NCBI GenBank assembly: GCA_030426265.1
Contig: JAUHYP010000001.1
Coordinates: 207,054 to 271,053 of the forward strand
Direction: 5' to 3'
DNA length: 64,000 nt
From: Gammaproteobacteria bacterium
GTDB taxonomy: Bacteria; Pseudomonadota; Gammaproteobacteria; Xanthomonadales; SZUA-36
Shown one piece after another: positions 47,148 to 56,251 of the stretch (position 1 is its first letter; every line of letters starts with the position of its first letter). Below the pieces are notes generated by a model that did no database searches, was not told where the DNA came from, and saw only the letters and a list, made by a program, of their open reading frames with translations. The translations under genes were made by a program, and so were the position numbers.

Positions 47148-48946
47148 CAGTACAGGTCCTTGTGCAGGCGCCCGGCGCGGCGTAGATCGGCGACGGCTTC
47201 ACGGGCGGCGTCGCTGTCCGTTCCACGGACGCGCGCCAGCCCCTCCACCAGGGCATCCTGCACGGCATGGCCCATGGCCAGCGCGCCGCAGAGGTAGACG
47301 TGGGCGCCGCGTGCCAGCCACTCGTCCAGGCGCTCGGCCTGCTCGGCGACGATGTGCTGCACGTAGCGCTTTTCCTCCTGGTCGCGCGACCAGGCGGCGT
47401 CGATGCGGCGCACCTGGCCGGTCTCGCGCCATTTCAGCCAGTCGCGCTGGTACAGGAAGTCGGTGCGCAGGTGAGGGTTGCCGAAGATCAGCCAGGCCTC
47501 GTTGTCGCGCCCGTCCGCTTCCAGCTGCTGGGCGAAGGCGCGGTAGGGCGCCACGCCGGTGCCGGCGCCGATCATCACGATCGGCGCGTCGTCCTCCGGC
47601 AGGTGGAAGCGGCGGTTGGGCTCGGCGAAGACGCGCACGCGGGCGCCGGCTTCCAGGTCCAGGTTGAGGTGGCCGCTGGCCAGTCCCTGGCGCGGCGTCG
47701 CGCCGGCCTGGCTGCGCACGGTGGCGACCGTCAGGTGTACTTCCTCCCCCACGTAGTCGGCACTGGAAGCAATCGAGTAGGAACGAGGCGCCAGCGGGCG
47801 CAGGCCGTCCACCAGCGTCTGGGCCTCGGTCTTCCCGGGAAACTCAGTGACCAGGTCGGCGAACTGGCGCGCCTCGATAAAGGCGCTGCGCTCGTTGTCC
47901 CCGAAGGCCTGGAAGGCCTCCAGCAGGTCCGCGCGGCCCGTGGCTCGGGCATAGTTCTCGATGGTGCCGGCATCCAGGCGCGTCAGTTCACGCCGCTGCT
48001 TTAGCGACTCGGCCACGGTCAGGGCTTCGTCGCCGATGCTGACGCGGGCCGCCGGGTCGATGTCCAGCTGCTCCAGGATCTCGGCCACGGTGTCGTCGCG
48101 GTTCGGCGCCCACACGCCCAGGGCGTCGCCGGGGGCGTAGGCCAGGCCGGAACCTTCCAGGGAGAGGGCGATGTGGCGCACGTCCTTGGGCGAGCCGATG
48201 CCGGTGATGGGCCGCAGGTCCAGCACCTCGGCCTCGAAGGGGTTGTCGCGGGTCCAGCTGGGGCTGTTGCGCACCACGCTGAGGCGGGCGGCCGGGCGGG
48301 CGTTCGCGCCGCCGGCCAGGTGGTCGTGCGACCAGGCCAGTACCTCGGTGGCCCAGGCCTCGTAACCCGGGCCATAATCGACGTCGCAATCGACGCGTGT
48401 GCCGAAGCGGCTGGCGCCCAGGGCGGCCAGTCGTTCGTCCAGGCGCACGCCGGCCGCGCAGAAATGGGTGTAGCTCCGGTCGCCCAGGGCCAGGATGCGG
48501 TAGCGCAGCTGCTCCAGGCGCGGGGCGCGCGGTCCGTCCAGGGCCTCGAAGAAGTCGAGCGCCTCTTCCGGCGGGTCGCCCTCGCCGTGGGTGCTGACGA
48601 TGAACACGGCATTGGTCAGCCTGGCCAGTTGCGGCAGGCGCAGGCCGTCCAGCGACGCGGTTTCCACGGTGAGGCCGGCGCCGCGCGCGGTCTCCGCCAG
48701 CCGTTGGGCGAGGGTCTCGCCGTTGCCGGTTTCCGAGCCGTAGAAGACCTGCAGGGTTTCTCCGGCCTGCGCCACGGGCGCGGCGGCGCCGGCCAGCGCA
48801 TCGGCGGGCAAGGCGCGGGAAAGACCGGCGAGGTAGCCGCTCAGCCATAATGACTGGTGCGGTTCCAGGCTTTCGAGGGCACGGTTCAGGGCTTCGAGCT
48901 GCTGCTCGTCGAAGGGCGAGTTGTCGGTACGCAGGGCGCCAAGCAT
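47147..48946 (-). CDS. cysJ: Sulfite reductase flavoprotein alpha component
   Basis: FYGSETGNGETLAQRLAE flavodoxin, RSYSIASSADYVGEEVHLTV, MIGAGTGVAPYRAF FNR domain. Confidence 0.95.
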   Translation of the reverse strand: MLGALRTDNSPFDEQQLEALNRALESLEPHQSLWLSGYLAGLSRALPADALAGAAAPVAQAGETLQVFYGSETGNGETLAQRLAETARGAGLTVETASLDGLRLPQLARLTNAVFIVSTHGEGDPPEEALDFFEALDGPRAPRLEQLRYRILALGDRSYTHFCAAGVRLDERLAALGASRFGTRVDCDVDYGPGYEAWATEVLAWSHDHLAGGANARPAARLSVVRNSPSWTRDNPFEAEVLDLRPITGIGSPKDVRHIALSLEGSGLAYAPGDALGVWAPNRDDTVAEILEQLDIDPAARVSIGDEALTVAESLKQRRELTRLDAGTIENYARATGRADLLEAFQAFGDNERSAFIEARQFADLVTEFPGKTEAQTLVDGLRPLAPRSYSIASSADYVGEEVHLTVATVRSQAGATPRQGLASGHLNLDLEAGARVRVFAEPNRRFHLPEDDAPIVMIGAGTGVAPYRAFAQQLEADGRDNEAWLIFGNPHLRTDFLYQRDWLKWRETGQVRRIDAAWSRDQEEKRYVQHIVAEQAERLDEWLARGAHVYLCGALAMGHAVQDALVEGLARVRGTDSDAAREAVADLRRAGRLHKDLY

Positions 48947-49006
48947 GGCGGGTTCCTCAAATTCCGGAACCCAACCCTAAGCAGCGAGGCCGCCGCAGGG
49001 AACGAA

Positions 49007-49030
49007 GCGTTATTCATGCCGCCATAACGC
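49007..49030. promoter_or_regulatory. Perfect palindrome, putative CysB operator upstream of cysJ
   Basis: GCGTTAT-N10-ATAACGC in the cysJ / META-domain divergent region. Confidence 0.5.
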
Positions 49031-49114
49031 ATCGTCATATGCAGATTTTCGTTTAACCCCGGATCGGGCGCTTCGACGTTCTCTGGAGCATGCAAACAAT
49101 GAAGAGGAATTCCC

Positions 49115-49561
49115 ATGAGTCGCAAATGGAGCATCACCTTGTTCGTGGTCGCGGTGTCACTGTTGCTGGTGGCGGCCGTGTCTGATCCGTCGAAGGAAGC
49201 ACCGGGCGCACAGGATCCGCTGGACGGCAGCCAGTGGTGGGTGGAGGACATCCTCCAGGGCGGGGTCATCGACAACTCGCGCACCACGGTGCACTTCGCC
49301 GAGCCCGGGCGGGTCGCCGGCAGCGGCGGCTGCAACCGATACACGGGCGCGTACGAGCGCGACGGAGCCTCGTTGAGCTTCGGCCCGCTGGCGGGCACCC
49401 GCCGGGCCTGCATCCCGGCCCTGATGGACCAGGAACAGCGCTTCTACCAGGCGATGGCCCGGGTGGTGGCATGGCGCATCGGACCGGAGACGGACCTGCT
49501 GCACCTGTTGGACGAGAACGGCGAGACCGTCATCCGCGCTTCGCGGATCGAGGACGCGTGA
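49115..49561 (+). CDS. META domain (HslJ-like) membrane-anchored protein
   Basis: Single N-terminal TM; GSGGCNRYTGAYERDGASLSFGPLAGTRRAC. Confidence 0.85.
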   Translation: MSRKWSITLFVVAVSLLLVAAVSDPSKEAPGAQDPLDGSQWWVEDILQGGVIDNSRTTVHFAEPGRVAGSGGCNRYTGAYERDGASLSFGPLAGTRRACIPALMDQEQRFYQAMARVVAWRIGPETDLLHLLDENGETVIRASRIEDA

Positions 49562-49609
49562 AGCTGGTTATCCCCTGACTTCGAGGGCTGAACCCCTACA
49601 ACCCGACAA

Positions 49610-49634
49610 GGGGGCGGGCTGGGTGCCCGCCCCC
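49610..49634. terminator. Inverted repeat between convergent META-domain gene and M16 peptidase
   Basis: GGGGGCGGGC-TGGGT-GCCCGCCCCC. Confidence 0.6.
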
Positions 49635-49641
49635 CGGGTGA

Positions 49642-52566
49642 TCAGGGCCCGTCCGCGACGTAGCCGTCCTCGTTGAGCTCCACGATGGGAATGCCCAGGG
49701 CCTCGAGATCAGCGCGGATGCTGGCTTCGTCGCCCACCACCACGATGTTGAGGTTCTCGGGCTCGAGCGTTTCGCTCATCAGTTGGTTCAGCGTCTCGCG
49801 GTCCGTTTCGCGGAGGATGGCGTTCTGCTGCGTGCGGTAGTCCAGCGGCAGGTCGTAGCGCAGGATGTTGTTGAGCAGTCCCAGCTTGGAGCCGGGCGTC
49901 TCGTAATTCAGGGCATCCTGCTGGCCGATGGCCGAGCGCATGAAGGCGAACTCGGTCTCGCTCATCCCGTTGGCGTCGTAGTCCTCGAGTTCTTCCAGGA
50001 CCTCTTTCAGGGCATCCGCTGTCGCGTCCTGCCGGACTTCGGACGAGAACACCATGGCGCCGCCTTCCGGTTCGCCCACGAAGAAGGAGCGGGCGCCGTA
50101 GGTATAGCCCTTGTCCTCGCGCAGGTTCAGGTTGATGCGGCTCGAGAAGCTCCCGCCGAGGGGGAAGTTCGCCAGGGAGACCCGGTAGAAGTCACCCAGG
50201 GCGTCGTAGGGCAGGGCTTCCTGGCCCGTGCGCAGGCTGGACTGGGCGGCGCCTTCCTTGTTGACCAGGTAGACGGTGCGGCCCTCGATTTCCGGGCTTT
50301 CCTCGGCGATGGCCGCGCGGATGGGCTCGCTCACTTCCAACTGCGCCAGGCCGTCCACGGCCTGGACGATGGCTTCCTGCGGCAGGCTGGTGCTGACCGT
50401 CACGCCGGTGAGGTGCTGCGGGAAATGCGCCGCGTAATAGCCCTTGACGTCGTCGAGCGTGATGTCCGCCACGGTGCCGGGCAGGCCGCCGGCGGGGAAG
50501 GACAGCGGGTGGTCCGCGCCGCGCATCACCGCGCCCAGGGCGCGGCTGGCCAGGCCCTGGGGTGTCTTGCGCGCCTGCTGCAGGCCCTCGATGGTCTGCT
50601 GCTTCACGCGGGCGAAATCCTCTTCCGCGAAGGCCGGCTTCAGGATGCGTTCCATCATCAGCGGCATGGCCTCGTCGAGGTGCTTGGCCAGGGTGTTCAG
50701 GGTCACCGTGGTCTCGTACTGGCCCGGGCTGACCGACACGCTGGCGCCGATTCGGCCCAGGGCCTCGGCGAACTCCGCGGCGCTGCGTTCCGTGGTGGCT
50801 TCGCCCATCAGCGAGGCCATCAGGGCCGTCAGGCCGGCCTTGCCGCGCGGCTCGTCGCGCTGCCCGACGGTGAAGACGGCCTGCACCGTGACGGTGGGGG
50901 TTTCCTCGTTGGGCACGGCCAGCAGTCGCACGCCATTGGCCAGGGCCACGTCCCACATGGCCGGCAGGGTTACCTGGGGGTTCACGCCGGGGGTGGGCTG
51001 CACGCTGCGGTCGAAGTCGTCCGTCACCGGGCGCAGGGCCAGGCTTTCGCCTTCATCGGCGTAGTGTTCCGGCAGGATGCGCTCGGCGTGGTAGTTCTGC
51101 TCGGCCGCCGCCAACTGGGGCTGGCCGTTGGGCACCACGCTGAGGATCACGGCGGGTTTGCCCTCGATGTACTCGTCGAAGACCCGCTGCACGTCCGCGG
51201 TTTCCACGGCCAGGTAGCGGCGGATTTCCTCGTCGATGCCCTTGGGGCTGCCGGTGTAGGTCTCGAAGGCCGCCAGGGTGGCCACCTTTCCGGCCACGGA
51301 CTGCAGGCCGAACACGCGGCTGGATTCGTAACCGGCCTTGAACTTGACCAGGTCGTCCTCGGTCACGCCGCGCCCGGCGAATTCGACCAGGGTCTCGCGG
51401 ACGGCCTCTTCCATCTGCGGCAGGGTTTCGCCGGAGGCCGGGTTCTGGATCACGATGAACCACATTTCGCAGGCCAGTTCCTTGCAGGCGTGGCTGACGG
51501 AGGCCTGCACGGCGCGGCCGGTCTGCACCAGGCTCTGGTAGAGCAGGGAGTCCTGCCCCTGGCCGAGAATCTCGGCCGCGGCGTCCAGGGCCGCCTCGTC
51601 CGGGTGGTTGCGGTGCACGGTGGGGATCATCAGCGCCAGCGCCGGCAGGTGGATGTTGTCCTCCAGGGTGACGTAACGATCCGAGTCGAGCACGGCCGGT
51701 TGCGGCGGCAGGTTGTCCACGGCGGGACCAGTGGGAATGGGGCCGAAGTACTTCACCACCCATTCCAGGGTCTGTTGCGGGTCGATGTCGCCGCCGATGG
51801 TCAGCACGGCGTTGTTGGGGCCGTACCAGCGCAGGAAGAAGCGCTTGAGATCGTCCAGGTCCGCGCGGTTGAGGTCCTCGATCCAGCCGATCACGGGCCA
51901 GGAGTAAGGATGGCCGTCCGGGTAGGTGGCCGCGTACATGGTCTCCAGGGCCCGCCCGTAGGGCTGGTTGTCGACACGCTGGCCGCGCTCGTTCTTGACC
52001 GTTTCGCGCTGGACCTCGAATTTTTCCTGGGTCACGGCGTCGAGGAACACGCCCATGCGGTCGGCTTCCAGCCACAGCATGGTTTCGAGCTGGTTGGCCG
52101 GGACGGTCTGGTAGTAGTTGGTGCGGTCGGTGTTGGTGGAGCCGTTCAGCGTGCCGCCGGCCTCCTGGACGATGCGGAAGTGCTGCTCGTCACCCACGTT
52201 CACCGAGCCCTGGAACATCATGTGCTCGAAGAAATGCGCGAAGCCGGAACGGCCCGGGTCCTCGCGGTTCGAGCCCACGTGGTAGGTCACGTCCACGTGG
52301 ATCAGCGGATCGGAGTGGTCCTCGTGCAGGACCACGGTCAGGCCGTTGTCCAGCTTGTATTTCTTGTACGGGATGGCGATCTCGGCGCCGTCGCCGTCGA
52401 ATTCGTCGACCAGGGTGACGCCGGCGGGCAGGGCGGCGGTGGTCGTGACAGGCGCTGTCTCGGCGGTGGAGGTCTGGGCCTGTTCGGTCTGGGCCGGGTC
52501 GGGGCCCTGGCCGCAGGCGGCCAGCAGGACCGTGGAAAGAACCAGTGCAATCTGTGTGCGTTGCAT
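49642..52566 (-). CDS. M16 family zinc peptidase lipoprotein (two peptidase halves)
   Basis: HFFEHMMFQGS (HxxEH), TNYYQTVP, RVSLANFPLGGSFSSRINLNLREDKGYTYGA; lipobox LLAAC. Confidence 0.92.
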   Translation of the reverse strand: MQRTQIALVLSTVLLAACGQGPDPAQTEQAQTSTAETAPVTTTAALPAGVTLVDEFDGDGAEIAIPYKKYKLDNGLTVVLHEDHSDPLIHVDVTYHVGSNREDPGRSGFAHFFEHMMFQGSVNVGDEQHFRIVQEAGGTLNGSTNTDRTNYYQTVPANQLETMLWLEADRMGVFLDAVTQEKFEVQRETVKNERGQRVDNQPYGRALETMYAATYPDGHPYSWPVIGWIEDLNRADLDDLKRFFLRWYGPNNAVLTIGGDIDPQQTLEWVVKYFGPIPTGPAVDNLPPQPAVLDSDRYVTLEDNIHLPALALMIPTVHRNHPDEAALDAAAEILGQGQDSLLYQSLVQTGRAVQASVSHACKELACEMWFIVIQNPASGETLPQMEEAVRETLVEFAGRGVTEDDLVKFKAGYESSRVFGLQSVAGKVATLAAFETYTGSPKGIDEEIRRYLAVETADVQRVFDEYIEGKPAVILSVVPNGQPQLAAAEQNYHAERILPEHYADEGESLALRPVTDDFDRSVQPTPGVNPQVTLPAMWDVALANGVRLLAVPNEETPTVTVQAVFTVGQRDEPRGKAGLTALMASLMGEATTERSAAEFAEALGRIGASVSVSPGQYETTVTLNTLAKHLDEAMPLMMERILKPAFAEEDFARVKQQTIEGLQQARKTPQGLASRALGAVMRGADHPLSFPAGGLPGTVADITLDDVKGYYAAHFPQHLTGVTVSTSLPQEAIVQAVDGLAQLEVSEPIRAAIAEESPEIEGRTVYLVNKEGAAQSSLRTGQEALPYDALGDFYRVSLANFPLGGSFSSRINLNLREDKGYTYGARSFFVGEPEGGAMVFSSEVRQDATADALKEVLEELEDYDANGMSETEFAFMRSAIGQQDALNYETPGSKLGLLNNILRYDLPLDYRTQQNAILRETDRETLNQLMSETLEPENLNIVVVGDEASIRADLEALGIPIVELNEDGYVADGP

Positions 52567-52724
52567 GTCGGGAGGGACTCCGTACGGCATTTCGAGAGGC
52601 CGGGGAGGGTATCACAGGCGCTGTGAACGGCCATGCTCCGAAGGTCACGGCACGATGCACTGCCCGGGCGCATTCCGGCGGGACTTGGCCTAGACTTGAA
52701 CCATCACCTTTCGGGGGACGGATC

Positions 52725-54647
52725 ATGCGCAAGACCCTGCTGTACGCCTCGCTCATTCCCTTGTTGGCCGCCTGTGCACAGGAAGCCGATCCGCCGGCGC
52801 CCGAAACGGCCGCCGAAGCTGCGGTGCCTGCCGAGACCCTCGAGACGCCGGCGCCCGGCCCTGCCGTCTCCGAAATGGTCGCGGACGAGATTCCGCGCCG
52901 CGCCTTTTTCGGCGATACCCACGTACACACCGGCTGGTCCGCCGACGCGGGCATGGACGGCGCCGTGACTTCGCCCGAAGACGCCTATCGCTTCGCCCTG
53001 GGACAGGAAGTGACTTCCAATTCCGGGCTGAAGGCGCAGCTGGGCCGACCCTACGACTGGTTCATGGTGACCGACCACTCCGACGGCATGGGCACCATCA
53101 ACGAGATCCTCGCCGGCAACCCGGAAATGATCGCCGACGAGACGATCAAGCGCTGGTACGAGGCCCTGACCTCCGGCGACGAGAAGCGCGCCGCCGCGGC
53201 CAAGAGCGAACTGGTCGTGATGCAGTCGGAAGAACGCCTGCCAGCCGTCGTCATGGATCCCAAGTGGATGAAGTCGGCCTGGGAAAAGACCGTGCAGGCC
53301 GCCGAGGACTTCTACGACCCGGGTACCTTCACGACGTTCATCGCCTACGAGTGGACCGTGAATGCCGGCGGTGGCGACAACCTCCATCGCAACGTTATCT
53401 TCAAGGGCACCGGCGACCAGGCCCTGCAAGTGCTGCCACTCACCACCTTCGAAACCCAGGACCCGGAAAAGCTCTGGGAGTGGATGGCGAATTACGAGGC
53501 GAAGACCGGTGACAGCCTCCATGCCATCCCCCACAACGGCAACATGTCCAACGGGCGCATGTTCGAGGAAAGCCGCTTCGACGGCTCCCCGATGACGCCG
53601 GACTGGGCCGAACAGCGGCAGAAGTACGAGCGCTTGTACGAGGTCACCCAGATCAAGGGACAGAGCGAATCCCACCCGATGCTGTCGCCGGATGACGAGT
53701 TTTCCGACTGGGACCTGTGGGACCGCGGCAACCTGATTCTCAACCCCAAGCCCGAAGGGGCGCTCCCGTACGAGTACTGGCGTCCGGCGCTGGCGGCGGG
53801 TCTTCGTCTCGAGGACTCCCTGGGCGCCAACCCCTTCAAGTACGGCGCCAACGCGGGTACCGACACGCACACGGGCCTCTCCAGTACCGAAGAGGGTAAC
53901 TTCTTCGGCAAGTTCAAGACCCTGGAACCCACCAACATCGAGCGGTGGGATTTTCCCCTGCTCACCGGTCCTACCGACGCCTACATGGGCTGGGAAATGG
54001 CCGCTTCGGGCGTAACGGGCGTCTGGTCCACCGAAAACACGCGCGAAGCGATCTGGGACGCCATGTACCGTCGCGAGACCTTCGCCACCTCCGGCCCGCG
54101 CATGAGCGTGCGTTTCTTTGGCGGTTACGACTTCGCAGAATCCGACTTCGACGGCGACTGGGTCGCGAAGGGCTACGCGGACGGCGTGCCCATGGGCGCG
54201 GACCTGGCGTCCGGGCCGGAAGGGGCGGCGCCGAGCTTCCTGGTCGCCGCCATGAAGGACCCGGAAAGCGGCGGGCTGGACCGCGTCCAGGTGATCAAGG
54301 TCTGGGTGGATGCCGAGGGCCAGGCGCAGGAGCGCATCTACGACCTGGCCTGGTCCGGCGAGCGCCAACCGGGCCCTGACGGCAAGCTGCCGGCCGTGGA
54401 AAGCACGGTGAACCCCGAATCGGCGACCTTCGACACCACGGCCGGTGCGGCCCAACTCACCGCCGCCTGGACCGACCCGGAATTCGACCCCTCCATCAAG
54501 GCCGTGTACTACGTGCGGGTGCTGGAGATTCCGACACCGCGCTGGACCCTGTACGATCAGGTCAACCTGGGCGCCGAACCGGGACCGGATGTGCCCCTGG
54601 TACACCAGGAACGGGCGTTCTCCTCGCCGATCTGGTACACGCCCTGA
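52725..54647 (+). CDS. DUF3604 domain lipoprotein
   Basis: RRAFFGDTHVHTGWSADAG, DWFMVTDHSD, GTDTHTGLSSTEEGNFFGK; lipobox LLAAC. Confidence 0.88.
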   Translation: MRKTLLYASLIPLLAACAQEADPPAPETAAEAAVPAETLETPAPGPAVSEMVADEIPRRAFFGDTHVHTGWSADAGMDGAVTSPEDAYRFALGQEVTSNSGLKAQLGRPYDWFMVTDHSDGMGTINEILAGNPEMIADETIKRWYEALTSGDEKRAAAAKSELVVMQSEERLPAVVMDPKWMKSAWEKTVQAAEDFYDPGTFTTFIAYEWTVNAGGGDNLHRNVIFKGTGDQALQVLPLTTFETQDPEKLWEWMANYEAKTGDSLHAIPHNGNMSNGRMFEESRFDGSPMTPDWAEQRQKYERLYEVTQIKGQSESHPMLSPDDEFSDWDLWDRGNLILNPKPEGALPYEYWRPALAAGLRLEDSLGANPFKYGANAGTDTHTGLSSTEEGNFFGKFKTLEPTNIERWDFPLLTGPTDAYMGWEMAASGVTGVWSTENTREAIWDAMYRRETFATSGPRMSVRFFGGYDFAESDFDGDWVAKGYADGVPMGADLASGPEGAAPSFLVAAMKDPESGGLDRVQVIKVWVDAEGQAQERIYDLAWSGERQPGPDGKLPAVESTVNPESATFDTTAGAAQLTAAWTDPEFDPSIKAVYYVRVLEIPTPRWTLYDQVNLGAEPGPDVPLVHQERAFSSPIWYTP

Positions 54648-54682
54648 CGTTCAGCGACTCAGACTCACTCCGGGAAGTGAAC

Positions 54683-55489
54683 ATGATGAATCGATTGCCG
54701 CCCTGCGTGGCGGCCCTGGCCCTGTTGGCGTTCACGCGGCCGGCACTCGCCCAGCAAAGCGCCGAGGACCTGGCCAAGCAGCTGGCTAATCCCATTGCCT
54801 CGCTGATTTCGGTGCCGTTCCAGTTCAACTGGGACGACGACATCGGCCCCGTAGACGGCGGAGAGCGCCTGACGCTGAACATCCAGCCGGTGATCCCCAT
54901 CGACATCAGCGAGGACTGGAACCTGATCTCGCGCACCATCCTGCCGCTGATCGACCAGGAAGACATTTTCCCGGGGGCGGGGGATCAGTTCGGCACGGGC
55001 GACATCGTGCAGAGCCTGTTCTTCTCGCCCAAGGCGCCCACGGACAGCGGCTGGATCTGGGGCGCCGGCCCCGTGATCCTGGTGCCCACCGCCTCCGACG
55101 ATCTGCTCGGCGCCGACCGCTGGGGTCTAGGCCCCACCGCGGTCGCGTTGAAGCAGGAGGGGCCCATCACCTTCGGCGGCCTGGCCAACCACATCGTTTC
55201 CCTGGGCGGCAGTTCCAGCAAGGCCGACATCAACGCCACCTTCCTGCAGCCCTTCATGACCTACGCCACGCCCACCGGCTGGAGCTACACGCTCCAGGCC
55301 GAGGCGACCTATGACTGGGAAAGCGAGCAATGGAGCGTGCCGGCCGGCGCCTTCGTCAGCAAGGTGACCCGCATCGGCAACCAGGCCGTGCAGTTCGGCG
55401 CCGGGCCACGCTATTACCTGTCCAGCACGGACGGTGGCCCCGAAGGCTGGGGCTTCAGGGCGGTGGTGGTGTTGCTGTTCCCTCGCTGA
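54683..55489 (+). CDS. Hypothetical secreted outer-membrane/porin-like protein
   Basis: Signal peptide ending ARPALAQ-like; beta-rich, ends in aromatic-rich strand; alternate GTG start 54677. Confidence 0.65.
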   Translation: MMNRLPPCVAALALLAFTRPALAQQSAEDLAKQLANPIASLISVPFQFNWDDDIGPVDGGERLTLNIQPVIPIDISEDWNLISRTILPLIDQEDIFPGAGDQFGTGDIVQSLFFSPKAPTDSGWIWGAGPVILVPTASDDLLGADRWGLGPTAVALKQEGPITFGGLANHIVSLGGSSSKADINATFLQPFMTYATPTGWSYTLQAEATYDWESEQWSVPAGAFVSKVTRIGNQAVQFGAGPRYYLSSTDGGPEGWGFRAVVVLLFPR

Positions 55490-55512
55490 CGGAGAGGCAG
55501 TCGATACCTCAC

Positions 55513-55534
55513 GCAGGCGCCAACCGGCGCCTGC
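55513..55534. terminator. Inverted repeat between convergent genes
   Basis: GCAGGCGCC-AACC-GGCGCCTGC. Confidence 0.55.
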
Positions 55535-55553
55535 CCAGCCGGCGCGCGATCGT

Positions 55554-56147
55554 TCAGTCGCTGCCTACCCCCGCCAGTTCACGCACCAGGCTGCGTGCCT
55601 TGAGCGCGAACACGATGCGCAGCAGGCCGAAGACCACGGCCCAGAACGCGACCAGGTAGACCAGGGTCAGCCCGCCGAGCTCGATGCGGAAGAACAGCAG
55701 CAGCGCGAACAGGATGGACAGCGCGCCATTGAGGTAGAGCACCCATTCACGCGTGGTTTCCTGCCGGATTTTCCAGCCCAGTCCGACCATGGTGATCCCG
55801 GCCACCATGGCGAAGAAGGCCACCGTGTAGACGAAGGCCACCATCGAGACCGGCGGCACGGCCAGCAGGTAGCCGCCGATCAGCATGCCCAGCGCCCCCA
55901 TGATCGCCGCCAGCCACCAGCCGTCCTTGTCCCGGTGGGTCAGCGCGCCGACGAGGTTGAACACCCCGTCCACCAGCAGGTAGATGGCGAACCACAGGCC
56001 CAGCACCAGAAGGGCGATACCGGGTTTCGCGAAGGCGAGGATGCCGAAGATCAGCGAGGCGATGCCGCCGATCAGGAACATCCACCAGGTGCGCTTGCAG
56101 AAGGCCTGGACGTCTTTGGCGGTGGGCGGAAGGTTTGGATCGGTCAT
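55554..56147 (-). CDS. HdeD-like (DUF308) membrane protein
   Basis: Six TM segments; WWMFLIGGIASLIFGILAFAKPGIALLVL. Confidence 0.85.
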   Translation of the reverse strand: MTDPNLPPTAKDVQAFCKRTWWMFLIGGIASLIFGILAFAKPGIALLVLGLWFAIYLLVDGVFNLVGALTHRDKDGWWLAAIMGALGMLIGGYLLAVPPVSMVAFVYTVAFFAMVAGITMVGLGWKIRQETTREWVLYLNGALSILFALLLFFRIELGGLTLVYLVAFWAVVFGLLRIVFALKARSLVRELAGVGSD

Positions 56148-56251
56148 GGTGGCGCACTCCCTCTGTGGTTCCGGACATTATAGGTCTGTGGCTTGCTAGA
56201 CTGGGGGTGTCGCCCAAGGGGGGGCGGCTCCATTCACTGGAGGAGAAACCG

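Noticed and set aside
49783-52626. 947-aa + strand ORF opposite the M16 peptidase
   Set aside because: Antisense artefact; sense strand has HxxEH and other M16 motifs.
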